Source: Timonella senegalensis JC301
GTDB taxonomy: Bacteria > Actinomycetota > Actinomycetes > Actinomycetales > Cellulomonadaceae
Direction of reading: 5' to 3'
Assembly: GCF_000312125.1 (NCBI RefSeq)
Contig: NZ_HE978643.1
Span: 480,943 to 544,942 of the forward strand
DNA: 64,000 nucleotides
Both the position numbers and the translations under genes were made by a program. The stretch's first letter is position 1, and the number at the start of each line of letters is the position of its first letter. Below the pieces are notes generated by a model that saw nothing but the letters and a program-made list of their open reading frames with translations, did no database searches and had not been told where the DNA came from. Below, piece after piece: positions 37,547-45,859 of this stretch.

Positions 37547-37570
37547 GGTATCGACACAGGGGCCGAGTTA

Positions 37571-38803
37571 TCAGTTCTTTGGTGCAGCCGGTGGCATGAC
37601 GCGGATGCGGATGTACTGGTCCATCGACTTGAGAGCCTCAAGAGCCTCGATGTCCACGGACGAGTCGGTGTCGGTGACTACATAACCGATTTCGCCGCGG
37701 GTTGCCAGCAGCTGGCCTTCGATGTTCGTGCCGAACGCCGCAAGGGTGTTGTTGACGGCAGCGAGTACACCCGGGGTGTTGCGGTGTAGGAACGCGATAC
37801 GCGTGATTCCGGTGGTCGACTCGAGTGCGAGGTTAGGCAAGTTAACCGAGAGGGTCGTAGTTCCGGTGCGGATGTAGTCCTTCATCTTGTTCGCAACGAA
37901 CTCTCCGATGGACTCCTGCGCCTCAAGGGTGGATCCACCCACGTGTGGGGTGAGGATGACGTTAGGCAGACCGCGAAGCTCGGATTCGAACTGGTCGCCG
38001 CGTTTCTTTGGCTCTACAGGGAACACGTCCACTGCCGCGCCCGAGATGTGGCCGGAAAGGATTGCGGAGCGCAGTGCGGAGTTGTCCATGACGAACCCAC
38101 GCGACAGGTTCAGGAAGATCGCGCCAGGCTTCATCTTGGAGAACTCGGACTCACCAAAGAGGCCGGCGTTGCCTGGGCGTCCATCAACGTGAATCGTCAC
38201 GATGTCGGACACCTTGAGCAACTCGTCCATCGAGGTGAGGCGCTGGGCATTTCCGAGTGCAAGCTTCTCGGCAGTGTCGTAGAAGACGACGCTCATGCCA
38301 AGGTTCTCAGCGAGCACGGATAGCTGGGTTCCGATGTTTCCGTAGCCGATGATTCCGAGCGTCTTGCCTCGGACCTCGTGCGATCCCTCTGCGGTCTTGT
38401 CCCAGATGCCGTTGTGCAATGCCTTGTCGCGCTCGGTCAGGCGGCGGGTCAGGGAGATGATCTCACCGATTGCCAGTTCAACTACCGAGCGGGTGTTCGA
38501 GAATGGCGCGTTAAATACGGCAACGCCCTGCAGGGCGGCCGACTTAAGGTCAATCTGGTTGGTTCCGATGCAGAATGCACCGATGGCCACGAGGTCCTTA
38601 GCGGACTCGAGAACCTTTGCGGTGACCTGGGTCTTGGATCGGATGCCGAGGAGATGTACGCCCTTGAGGGCCTCGATCAACTCTTCTTCGTCGAGTGCGC
38701 CGGAACGGGTCACAACTTCGACACCGTTTGCGGCAAGGATCTCAACGGATAGCGGGTGGACATTTTCTAGGAGCAGCGCCTTCAACACCCCCCTATCGTC
38801 CAC
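37571..38803 (-). CDS. serA: D-3-phosphoglycerate dehydrogenase (E. coli-type, ACT domain)
   Basis: First step of serine synthesis. 410 residues, the same as E. coli SerA. Substrate/NAD domain: SKTQVTAKVL, GAFCIGTNQIDLKSAALQGVAVFNAPFSNTRSVVE, NAD-binding LGIIGYGNIGTQLS, then the catalytic Arg in LNLSRGFVMD and the Glu/His of VDVFPVEP and LTPHVGGSTLEAQ. A C-terminal ACT domain (about 335-410; HRNTPGVLAAVNNTLAAFGTNIEGQ) would bind serine for feedback control. The ASB domain of mycobacterial SerA is absent. The start is GTG 38803 without a visible ribosome-binding site; GTG 38788, five codons later, directly follows AGGGGG and is an alternative. Confidence 0.93.
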   Translation of the reverse strand: MDDRGVLKALLLENVHPLSVEILAANGVEVVTRSGALDEEELIEALKGVHLLGIRSKTQVTAKVLESAKDLVAIGAFCIGTNQIDLKSAALQGVAVFNAPFSNTRSVVELAIGEIISLTRRLTERDKALHNGIWDKTAEGSHEVRGKTLGIIGYGNIGTQLSVLAENLGMSVVFYDTAEKLALGNAQRLTSMDELLKVSDIVTIHVDGRPGNAGLFGESEFSKMKPGAIFLNLSRGFVMDNSALRSAILSGHISGAAVDVFPVEPKKRGDQFESELRGLPNVILTPHVGGSTLEAQESIGEFVANKMKDYIRTGTTTLSVNLPNLALESTTGITRIAFLHRNTPGVLAAVNNTLAAFGTNIEGQLLATRGEIGYVVTDTDSSVDIEALEALKSMDQYIRIRVMPPAAPKN

Positions 38804-38880
38804 CCGCGGTACCGCATTCTCAAAATGAATCTTGACCCTCGGACGCGAGTTAAGCGCCTGACTTATCCGATTTCACAGCG

Positions 38881-38912
38881 CGTGTGGCGCGCAGTTGTTC
38901 GCGCGCCGCACG
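38881..38912 (-). terminator. Terminator of the HelD gene
   Basis: CGTGTGGCGCGC (38881-38892) and GCGCGCCGCACG (38901-38912) pair over 12 positions with one mismatch, around an 8-base loop, immediately after the stop codon at 38914. The first arm lies about 80 bases upstream of the serA start, so the region also contains the serA promoter. Confidence 0.6.
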
Positions 38913-38913
38913 G

Positions 38914-41136
38914 TCACAGCCCTGCCGGTAGGCCGGTCGTGTGGAACATCGTGAGCCGCTGGGTCGCTCGGGTCATCGCCACGAACAGGTCTGAAACGCC
39001 ATTGATGCTCCGAACGATCTCGTTCGGGAGCCCCACAATCACAGCGTCGTACTCGAGGCCCTTCGCCTGTACGGGCGTGACCAGAGAGACGATGGGGTCT
39101 GGTCCTGTTAGCTGCTCGCGCAACTGCGCTGGGAGTGCGGCTTCGAGCTCCGTCAGGAGTTCTGGTGGCGCCACGACCGCGACGCGGCCGGTACCGGCGG
39201 ACACAAACGCGCCAATATCGTCGGTAATTTGCTGTGTCATATTTTCGACGATTGTGGTCCGGTCCGTTGGCACGTAACGCAGCGAGTCGGCTGCGTCGCG
39301 AGCTGAGGTAAGCGGAGAGACCGGAAGCGAGTTCGCGCGAGCGAACGCGATCGCGGCATCCGCAATCGTGGAGGGCGTGCGGTAGTTGATGGTGAGTTCG
39401 CGGATCTGCCGTTGGTCGCGGAAAATCGGGGCAAGCATGCGAGACCACGACGTCGCACCAGCCGGATTCGAGGTTTGCGCGACGTCGCCCACGATCGTAA
39501 ACGAGCGAGTAGGGCAGCGGCGCACGAGCATACGCCACGCCATGGGCGAGAGTTCCTGGGCCTCGTCGACGATCACGTGTGCGTACGTCCAGGTGCGGTC
39601 GCGGGACGCGCGTTCTGCTGTGGTGAGCGTTGGGCCAGAGTCCACAAAACGGCCCGCCAAAACGTCCGCGCCGACGATCGAGTCTCCGCCCGAACTCTCG
39701 AGAACCTGGCGAGCATATTCGAGGGCCTGCGCGTGCGCCTTCTGTGCGCGCTGCGCCTCGGCGTGGGCGGCGCTGTCATCCTCACCAAGCATTTCGAAGG
39801 CCTCGTCAAGGATCGGGATGTCGGAATCGGTCCACGGGGAGCCTGCCTCTCGGGCGAGCAGCGCGCGTTCGCTTGCGGTCAACTCAGGAGCGGCCTGCGC
39901 GAGGCGGTGCGGCTTGGCAAACAGATCCTCAACAAGCTTCATCGGGGTGATCGGGAACCACGCAATATTGAGAGCTACGCGAACCTCACGGTTGAGGCGA
40001 ATCTCGTCGATGATCTCGCTGCGGTCCTCGGGCGCAACCTCGTACGGCATGTCCGCAACGTACTGGGCCGCAAGCTTGGACAGCATGTCCTTGACAAAGG
40101 TCTTGCGGGCCAAGTTGTGTGGCTTGTTCGTACGGCGCGCGCGGAACATCGCATCGCGGATGTCGCGCCTCCGGATGACGAGGTCGTGCCCGTCGATGCG
40201 GACCGTCTGGTCCGCCGAAGGAACACGCTCACGCGCCTTGACTGCACGTTTGATGAATGTGGCAAACCGAGGGTCGCCCTTGAGTCGCTGTACGGCCGGG
40301 TCATCGGTTGCTGTGGCGGTGATATCCGGTAGGAGCGAGGCAAGCGTGGTCGACACGACGCCCGTTTCACCGAGCGATGGCAGAACCTGATCGATGTAGC
40401 GAAGGAAGGAAGAGCTAGGGCCGACGAGGAGAACACCCGAGCGTTCGAGAACGCGCCTATGGGCGTAGAGGAGATACGCGGCGCGGTGCAGTGCCACGGC
40501 AGTCTTCCCGGTGCCAGGGCCGCCCTGAACCACGAGCGCGCCGTTCAGCGGTGCTCGGATGATCTCGTCCTGCTCCGCCTGAATGGTGGCAACGATGTCA
40601 TGCATCTTCCCGGTGCGCCCAGCGGATAGCGAAGCCAGCAGCGCACCTTCACCGGAGAGGTTGAGTTCCTCCACTTCGGACTGGGGGAGCGTCAAGTCAA
40701 GTATTTCGTCTTCGACACCGGTGACCTTGCGCATCTGCGTGACGAGGTGGCGGCGGCGCTTAACGCTGTCGCGGTTGGCGGACGTCGCTCGGTAGAAAGG
40801 CTGTGCTGCCGGCGCGCGCCAGTCGGTCAGGAGCGAAACCTGCTCGGTGTCGTTGAGCCCGATGCGGCCGATGTATCTTTCAGATCCCTCATCGAAGTCC
40901 AGTCGGCCAAACACGAGGCGGTCCTCGACCGCTTCGAGCAGCGCGATGCGATCCTCGTAGAGGGTTGCGAAGGAGTCCCGCTCGCTGCGGTTCTGCGGAG
41001 AGCCCGATGGGCCAGCCCGACGAATGGCGGCAAGACGGTTTCTCGCCGTTTGGCGCATTTCATCGAGTCGCGCATAGACAACGTCCAGTCGCTCTTGCTC
41101 ATGGACCAGATCGAGATTCTGCTCAGACACACGCAT
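38914..41136 (-). CDS. HelD-like UvrD/RecD-family ATPase, RNA-polymerase-associated
   Basis: 740 residues. In Gram-positive bacteria HelD is an RNA polymerase-binding motor that frees stalled polymerase from DNA. An N-terminal coiled-coil-like arm (about residues 1-60, EQERLDVVYARLDEMRQTARNRLAAIRR) is followed by DWRAPAAQPFYRA, Walker A GGPGTGKTAVALHRAAYLL (about 203-221), VIVDEAQELSPMAWRML (Walker B) and IVGDVAQTSNP; VQAKGLEYDAVIVG and FVAMTRATQRLT are the C-terminal helicase motifs. These blocks and the length fit actinobacterial HelD (as in M. smegmatis) better than UvrD or PcrA, which lack the arm and the RAP motif. The polymerase role is inferred. Confidence 0.87.
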   Translation of the reverse strand: MRVSEQNLDLVHEQERLDVVYARLDEMRQTARNRLAAIRRAGPSGSPQNRSERDSFATLYEDRIALLEAVEDRLVFGRLDFDEGSERYIGRIGLNDTEQVSLLTDWRAPAAQPFYRATSANRDSVKRRRHLVTQMRKVTGVEDEILDLTLPQSEVEELNLSGEGALLASLSAGRTGKMHDIVATIQAEQDEIIRAPLNGALVVQGGPGTGKTAVALHRAAYLLYAHRRVLERSGVLLVGPSSSFLRYIDQVLPSLGETGVVSTTLASLLPDITATATDDPAVQRLKGDPRFATFIKRAVKARERVPSADQTVRIDGHDLVIRRRDIRDAMFRARRTNKPHNLARKTFVKDMLSKLAAQYVADMPYEVAPEDRSEIIDEIRLNREVRVALNIAWFPITPMKLVEDLFAKPHRLAQAAPELTASERALLAREAGSPWTDSDIPILDEAFEMLGEDDSAAHAEAQRAQKAHAQALEYARQVLESSGGDSIVGADVLAGRFVDSGPTLTTAERASRDRTWTYAHVIVDEAQELSPMAWRMLVRRCPTRSFTIVGDVAQTSNPAGATSWSRMLAPIFRDQRQIRELTINYRTPSTIADAAIAFARANSLPVSPLTSARDAADSLRYVPTDRTTIVENMTQQITDDIGAFVSAGTGRVAVVAPPELLTELEAALPAQLREQLTGPDPIVSLVTPVQAKGLEYDAVIVGLPNEIVRSINGVSDLFVAMTRATQRLTMFHTTGLPAGL

Positions 41137-41385
41137 TCCTGTTCAAACGATAAAAGCGGGCCGTCTATTATCCCCCGAAAAGTGGATGATACGCACCTCC
41201 AATCCGGCTGGTGGGACCCTCTGTCCATGGCGTGTGATGCGGAGGAGGGTAGCTGGGTTTGGTGGGGCCTGTCCGGATGTATGGGGTCGTGAGCTGGCGA
41301 GGACGATTACTCTGGTTATGAGGGAACAATCTGCGGCGATGAGTGGTTAGACAAGACAGAACGCAACACCTTGGAGGAACCCCTA

Positions 41386-42324
41386 ATGCTTGACCCTCGT
41401 GATCTTTACGAGCTCAACGAACCCGTAGTTGACGGACTGCGTGCGCGCTCCCAAGCGCGCGAAATTGGACCCGTACTCGTCAATTCCCTCAAGGGCTTCA
41501 TCGACGCGGGCCACATGGGAGAGCTCGCAGTAGAGCACCTCCTCGCCACTGGAAACCCCGTGCGGGTGGCCACATTCGACCACGACAGGCTCGTTGACTA
41601 TCACGCAAAGCGCCCAACGATGCTGTTCGAACGTACCCGCTGGGGTCGGTACGATGGGCCCCACATAGTGCTCGATCTCCTCGAAGACGCCGATGGCGCG
41701 AACTATCTTCTTCTCCACGGAAATGAACCCGACCGCTACTGGGACAGTTTTGTTGCAGCGGTGATTGGGCTCATCAACGACTTCAACGTGTCGTTGTCTG
41801 TCGGCATGTATGGGATTCCCATGGGTGTACCTCACACGCGCCCTCAGGGCACGGTTCTGCACGCAAGCCGTGAAGGGTTGCTCGACGAGGTTAAGGACTG
41901 GATGGGCAGCATGACAGTGCCCGCGTCCGTGTCCAACCTGATCGAGTACCGTCTCGGTGAGAGTGAGCGTGACGCTATAGGCGTGGCCGTGCAAGTGCCC
42001 CACTATCTCGCGCAGTCGCAGTACGCCCCGGCCGCGATCGTCGGCTTGACCAAGGTCGAGGGAATCACCGGCCTCTCGTTCGCCACCGAGGACCTCGTCG
42101 AGGACGCACGCGAGGCCGTGGCAGAGGTCGACCGACAGGTAGAGAACTCGGCCGAAGTCGCGGAAATGGTCAAGGGTCTGGAAAATCAGTACGACGCGTT
42201 CGTGTCAGCGCACCCACAGGAGTCCCTACTAGCGCAGACCACGCGCATCCCAACCGCTGAGGAACTTGGTGCGGAGTTCGAACAGTTCCTCTCCCAGCAG
42301 CCAGGAATGCCCGACGCAGAGTAG
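41386..42324 (+). CDS. PAC2-family protein
   Basis: 312 residues from ATG 41386, preceded by GGAGG eight bases upstream; a frame start at 41371 would overlap that site. The PAC2 domain, named for proteasome-assembly chaperones, spans most of the protein: LVNSLKGFIDAGHMGELAVEHLL, VATFDHDRLVDYHAKRPTM, NYLLLHGNEPDRYWDSFVAAVIGLI and YGIPMGVPHTRPQG. Actinobacteria usually have two such proteins near metabolic genes; a role as proteasome chaperone has not been shown in bacteria to my knowledge. Stands alone on its strand, between the HelD gene and a convergent methyltransferase-fold gene. Confidence 0.87.
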   Translation: MLDPRDLYELNEPVVDGLRARSQAREIGPVLVNSLKGFIDAGHMGELAVEHLLATGNPVRVATFDHDRLVDYHAKRPTMLFERTRWGRYDGPHIVLDLLEDADGANYLLLHGNEPDRYWDSFVAAVIGLINDFNVSLSVGMYGIPMGVPHTRPQGTVLHASREGLLDEVKDWMGSMTVPASVSNLIEYRLGESERDAIGVAVQVPHYLAQSQYAPAAIVGLTKVEGITGLSFATEDLVEDAREAVAEVDRQVENSAEVAEMVKGLENQYDAFVSAHPQESLLAQTTRIPTAEELGAEFEQFLSQQPGMPDAE

Positions 42325-42334
42325 TCGGCGCTAT

Positions 42335-42371
42335 CGGCACCCTGGCCTTGCGGGCAGAGTGCCGCATTTTT
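42335..42371 (+). terminator. Intrinsic terminator after the PAC2 gene
   Basis: CGGCACCCTG (42335-42344) and CAGAGTGCCG (42355-42364) pair with one mismatch over 10 positions; ATTTTT follows (T-run 42367-42371). It starts 11 bases after the stop codon. Confidence 0.7.
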
Positions 42372-42416
42372 GCCGCCAGTAAGAGGTTGCGGGTAGAGGT
42401 CCCACGGCCCTCAGGA

Positions 42417-43352
42417 CTATGAAACGTGCGGCTGGGTTTCGGGAGCCGAGTCGCGCAGGACGTTCGAAGTCCTCGCGAACTGGCGGACATCGTCGCCAAT
42501 CAATATGTGAGCGGGGATCGCGAGCGTGCGTAGCGCGCGAGCGAGCATTGCTGACTCGATATCAAACGCGGAGCCAGCCTGATCGTCCTGAGCCCCCCGG
42601 GCGATCACAAGGACCAAATTGCCAAATCGCCGGCCCTTGACGATCGCAGTTTCCGCGGCGTAAGCGACTTCGGAAGAGATCGTGTGCTCGGATCGCGCGT
42701 CGAATGCGGCGGCAGCGCTTAGAAGGGTCGCGACCTCTTGGCGCGCGATCGGTAGCGGGGGCTTGTCTGCGCAGTTCACCAGGTAGAGGCCACCTGGCTT
42801 GAGCTTGGACAGGACGAGCTCCGTGAATTCGTGGGTGGCGAGGTGCTCGGGGGTTCGCGCATCCGCAAACACGTCCCTAATGATGACATCTTGGCTCGAG
42901 TCGCGCAGAGTGGCGAGTTCCTTTCGGGCGTCACCCGCTCGCAGCTTGAGGTGAGGAGAACGTGGCAGATCAAACCACAAGCGCGCTTGGTCGATCAGTT
43001 CCCCGTCGATATCCACTCCGATCTGGCGGGACCCCGGCCTCACATGCGCGACGGCGCGAGCCATGGTGGAGCCAGCAGCACCGAGGTGAGCCACGGAAAT
43101 GGGGCCCTCGGGGAGTTGCTCGATGAACGTAAGGAAAATGCTCATGTACTCGAACCCCACGTTGAGTGGGTCGTCAAGGTCGATGAACGAGCTCGGTGCT
43201 TCGTCGAGGTAGACCGTGATTCTCCGCGGGTTGTCCCGGTCCTTCTCCAAGCGAATGGTTGTGAATGCGGTGGTGATGGGTGCCTCGGGGATGGTGTCAC
43301 CCGTGGATGTCAGAGGGGCGCGGGATGATGAACGTGATGATCGAGCGGCCAT
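42417..43352 (-). CDS. Spermidine-synthase-like methyltransferase-fold protein
   Basis: 311 residues. A Ser/Arg/Thr-rich start is followed by ITVYLDEAPSSFIDLDDPLNVGFEYMSIFLTFIEQLP, SVAHLGAAGSTMARAVA (nucleotide/SAM-binding glycine loop), IGVDIDGELIDQARLWF and DAREL-type acidic turns, then VIIRDVFADARTPEHLATHEF. These match the spermidine synthase superfamily (RXXXGDAR and DVFxD blocks). No speD or other polyamine gene is nearby, and actinobacterial members of this group are generally annotated only as spermidine-synthase-fold proteins, so true aminopropyl transfer is unsure. ATG 43352. Divergent from the LexA-controlled HEPN-dinB unit. Confidence 0.8.
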   Translation of the reverse strand: MAARSSRSSSRAPLTSTGDTIPEAPITTAFTTIRLEKDRDNPRRITVYLDEAPSSFIDLDDPLNVGFEYMSIFLTFIEQLPEGPISVAHLGAAGSTMARAVAHVRPGSRQIGVDIDGELIDQARLWFDLPRSPHLKLRAGDARKELATLRDSSQDVIIRDVFADARTPEHLATHEFTELVLSKLKPGGLYLVNCADKPPLPIARQEVATLLSAAAAFDARSEHTISSEVAYAAETAIVKGRRFGNLVLVIARGAQDDQAGSAFDIESAMLARALRTLAIPAHILIGDDVRQFARTSNVLRDSAPETQPHVS

Positions 43353-43390
43353 GTTTCAAGCCTAACCGCAATAGCGTGGTTGCTTATCCA

Positions 43391-43420
43391 TTGACATCTT
43401 CGAACAAATGTTCGAAGATG
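43391..43420 (+). promoter_or_regulatory. LexA-controlled promoter of the HEPN-dinB unit
   Basis: TTGACA (43391-43396) is a consensus -35 hexamer; GAAGAT at 43414-43419 gives a 17-base spacer. The LexA box TCGAACAAATGTTCGA (43400-43415) matches TCGAAC-N4-GTTCGA exactly, within a larger perfect inverted repeat with 11-base arms (43395-43405 and 43410-43420). It lies between the promoter hexamers, so LexA would block polymerase directly. It is the best LexA site in the window. Confidence 0.88.
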
Positions 43421-43444
43421 GATTGACCGACGGAGGTGACACTG

Positions 43445-43978
43445 ATGAGTACACAATCAATGGTTCGCAATGCGCTGGCCGTTCCCGGAATGGAAGCGCG
43501 GGTTGACACCCGTCCTGTCGCGGCTGTGGCCGCCACGAGCGCGCTAGGTCGCACGGATGTGAGTGCGTACGAGCTCGTGCCCAATGCGGTGAAGTACATC
43601 AAGAGCGCGGATACTCAACTTGGTCTCGCCCTCACGGCGTCCGATGGGTTCGACCGGTTCAGCCACGCGCACTTCGCCGCCTTGCGGCTTGCTGGCGCCG
43701 TTGTTGAGTCCGTTGTCGGAGCCAAACGGGTCCGCCGCGTGGAAGGCTTCTGGGAGCGGTTTGCCCGGGTAGCACCGGAGCTGGCGCTCTGGGCGGTAAT
43801 CTTCGAGGAGGGCGCTCAGGTCCGGGCTGCAATGGAGTCTGGACGGCTCGACACCATTTCCCGGAGTGACTCAGAGTACTGGCTCAACCAAACGCGGGAG
43901 TTCCGGGTCAAGGTTCTGCAGTCCTTCGGAATCGATCCGCTGACAAACTTCAGCCTGTCGTACGATCGAGTGGCATAG
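43445..43978 (+). CDS. SAV_6107-type HEPN-domain protein, under LexA control
   Basis: 177 residues from ATG 43445 (GGAGG about eight bases upstream; GTG 43436 in frame is too close to it). After a 35-residue variable head comes an all-helical domain: AYELVPNAVKYIKSADTQLGLAL, DRFSHAHFAALRLAGAVVE, GFWERFARVAPELALWAVIFEEGAQVRAAME. It fits the SAV_6107-like HEPN group. An R-x4-H motif, R71-H76 (RFSHAH), is the kind of motif used by HEPN ribonucleases. No antitoxin-like (MNT) gene is adjacent. dinB follows 87 bases downstream on the same strand, probably in the same SOS-induced transcript. RNase activity is a family-based inference, not visible as such. Confidence 0.83.
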   Translation: MSTQSMVRNALAVPGMEARVDTRPVAAVAATSALGRTDVSAYELVPNAVKYIKSADTQLGLALTASDGFDRFSHAHFAALRLAGAVVESVVGAKRVRRVEGFWERFARVAPELALWAVIFEEGAQVRAAMESGRLDTISRSDSEYWLNQTREFRVKVLQSFGIDPLTNFSLSYDRVA

Positions 43979-44065
43979 AGTCCACCTGCAGTTCCTCCCG
44001 CTCGAGAAGTCGAGGCATTGGAGTGCTAGAAAAACACGATCGGTCGTGCGAAAGGAGGCGGAGCG

Positions 44066-45322
44066 ATGAGTAACGCACCGCGCCTGAGTCAGGCTCGCCG
44101 TGACTGGGGGAGCGACGATACCGGCTGCCCGTTCATGCACGTCGACATGGACGCCTTCTTTGCCTCTGTCGAGGTCGCAAGGCATCCGGAACTCAGGGGC
44201 CTACCTGTTGTCGTGGGCGGTGGGGAGCGGTCCGTCGTCCTTGCCGCGACATACGAGGCACGGGAGTTCGGAGTTCGCTCTGCGATGCCTGTCGTGCGCG
44301 CAAGAGCGCTCGCTCCCAAAGCCATCTTCGTTCAGCCAGATCACCACGAATACCGGCGCGTGTCGCGCGGCGTGATGGAAATCCTTGCCGCGGTGACGCC
44401 CGAGATGGAGCAGGTCAGCGTTGACGAAGCGTTCCTAGATATCTCCGGTTCCCGCAGAAGGCTCGGAAGCGCATTGGACATCGGATCGATGATCCGCGAG
44501 CAGGTCTTCGAGGCCTTTGGCGTAACCTGCTCCGTGGGTATTGCCCGTAACAAGTTCGTGGCCAAGCTTGCCTCCACGCAGTCAAAGCCGAATGGGCTCA
44601 TGCTCGTGCCCGACGCTGCCACCACTGAGTTTCTACACATGCTTCCCGTGGGTGCACTGTGGGGTGTTGGGGCAAAGACTCAGGAACGCTTGGGGCAGTG
44701 GGGGATTACGAGTGTCGAACAGGTAGCTCATGCTGACATCGCAACCTTGGAGCGCATGGTCGGGCGTGCTGGAGCCAGACACCTTCATGCGCTTGCGTGG
44801 GGTAAAGACTCGCGTGCGATCGAACACGAACGAGTAGAAAAGAGCATCGGCTCCGAGTCAACGTTCTTCAAAGATCAAACTGATACGGACGTACTCCTAG
44901 AAAAGCTGCTTAGCCTTGCCGATGAGTGCGGCTCACGGTTGAGATCTAGGGGACTGGTTGCAAAGACCGTCGCAATCAAAGTCAGGGATGCGGACTTTGT
45001 AACGGTTGCCAGGTCAGTGACGTTGCCCTCCGCAACCGACACCACCTCCGTGATCTATCAGACCGTGCGGGAACTTTTCCTCGCGCTCCCACGTCATAAG
45101 GCTGTAAGGCTTTTGGGTGTGCGCGCAGAGAACTTGGAATCTGCCGACATGAACCCAGTCCAAGACACACTCGAAGACGCTATTGCAGGTGCCGCCGTGG
45201 CAATGAGCGAGTCCGAGAAGGTTATGGATGAGATTCGAGCTAAGTTTGGGCAAGGCGCGATAAATCGCGCGGCGCAGAGACCTGCACGACTTTCAAGTAT
45301 GCGTGTCAGCAACTATCCTTGA
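44066..45322 (+). CDS. dinB: DNA polymerase IV
   Basis: Y-family error-prone polymerase for translesion synthesis. 418 residues. Catalytic acidic residues are in HVDMDAFFASVE and SVDEAFLDIS; SVGIARNKFVAKLAS and LWGVGAKTQERLGQWGITSVEQVA (helix-hairpin-helix) and the little-finger domain follow. ATG 44066 has AGGAGG seven bases upstream. The C-terminus (PARLSSMRVSNYP) shows no obvious QL-x-LF-type clamp-binding peptide. Likely co-transcribed from the LexA-controlled promoter before the HEPN gene, as no separate promoter was seen in the 87-base gap. Confidence 0.95.
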   Translation: MSNAPRLSQARRDWGSDDTGCPFMHVDMDAFFASVEVARHPELRGLPVVVGGGERSVVLAATYEAREFGVRSAMPVVRARALAPKAIFVQPDHHEYRRVSRGVMEILAAVTPEMEQVSVDEAFLDISGSRRRLGSALDIGSMIREQVFEAFGVTCSVGIARNKFVAKLASTQSKPNGLMLVPDAATTEFLHMLPVGALWGVGAKTQERLGQWGITSVEQVAHADIATLERMVGRAGARHLHALAWGKDSRAIEHERVEKSIGSESTFFKDQTDTDVLLEKLLSLADECGSRLRSRGLVAKTVAIKVRDADFVTVARSVTLPSATDTTSVIYQTVRELFLALPRHKAVRLLGVRAENLESADMNPVQDTLEDAIAGAAVAMSESEKVMDEIRAKFGQGAINRAAQRPARLSSMRVSNYP

Positions 45323-45361
45323 CATAAGACAAGGCCCTATTTGAACTCGGGGGTAAGAAAA

Positions 45362-45757
45362 ATGCCACTGTCCGAGCATGAGCAGAGGATACTCGAGCAA
45401 CTCGAGCGCGACCTCTCCTCGCAAGACCCAAAGCTCGCTACCACAATGACAGGTAGCCGTGGTGCCTCGATGGGCCGCATCGTTGCTGGAATTGTCGGCG
45501 TTGCTATTGGGATCCTGCTCCTAGTTATTGGGGTAGCGAACTCCAAGGCGTGGGTAGGTGTAATCGGTTTCGCAATCATGTTTCTTGCTGTGGTTTTTGC
45601 GGCGTCAGGCTCGAAGAAGAAGCACGACCTGCATGTGATTCCTGGTGACCCTCGAGCTGGGGCGCCAGCTGCAGCAAAGAAGCACCATCGCTCCGGCGGT
45701 AGTTTCATGCAGCGCATGGAAGAACGTTGGGAAAACCGCTCTTCGGGAGATCTATAA
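45362..45757 (+). CDS. DUF3040 membrane protein
   Basis: 131-residue small protein of unknown function. MPLSEHEQRILEQLERDLSSQDPKLA is the characteristic DUF3040 N-terminus, followed by two membrane segments (about residues 40-60 and 64-84) and a basic tail (KKHHRSGGSFMQRMEERWENR). ATG 45362 was chosen because it begins this signature; GGGGG lies a few bases upstream. DUF3040 genes regularly lie between dinB and mraZ in actinobacteria. Ends with a strong intrinsic terminator. Codon use and position look ordinary. Confidence 0.88.
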   Translation: MPLSEHEQRILEQLERDLSSQDPKLATTMTGSRGASMGRIVAGIVGVAIGILLLVIGVANSKAWVGVIGFAIMFLAVVFAASGSKKKHDLHVIPGDPRAGAPAAAKKHHRSGGSFMQRMEERWENRSSGDL

Positions 45758-45821
45758 CTGCCACAAGGTGTGACTGCATAACTGTGTAAGCAATGAGTTG
45801 CTCGCAACGGCGCAGGACTTC

Positions 45822-45859
45822 GTAGGGACGTCGGTCATTGACCGGCGTCCCTACTTTTT
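45822..45859 (+). terminator. Intrinsic terminator after the DUF3040 gene
   Basis: 16-base arms 45822-45837 and 45839-45854 pair with a single mismatch (a G-U pair in RNA), followed by TTTTT. It lies 65 bases after the stop and insulates the dcw leader from the dinB side. Confidence 0.9.

Noticed and set aside
39386-40390. 334-residue plus-strand open frame (and a 306-residue one at 39412-40332) inside the HelD gene
   Set aside because: The minus strand encodes intact helicase motifs over this range; the opposite frames show no motif and no start signal.
41623-41634. GTTCGAACG inside the PAC2 gene as a LexA site
   Set aside because: It lacks the GAAC-N4-GTTC arrangement and lies inside a coding region.
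43445-43978. Toxin-antitoxin module (HEPN/MNT type)
   Set aside because: No MNT nucleotidyltransferase or small antitoxin gene is adjacent; the neighbour is dinB, and LexA control explains regulation.
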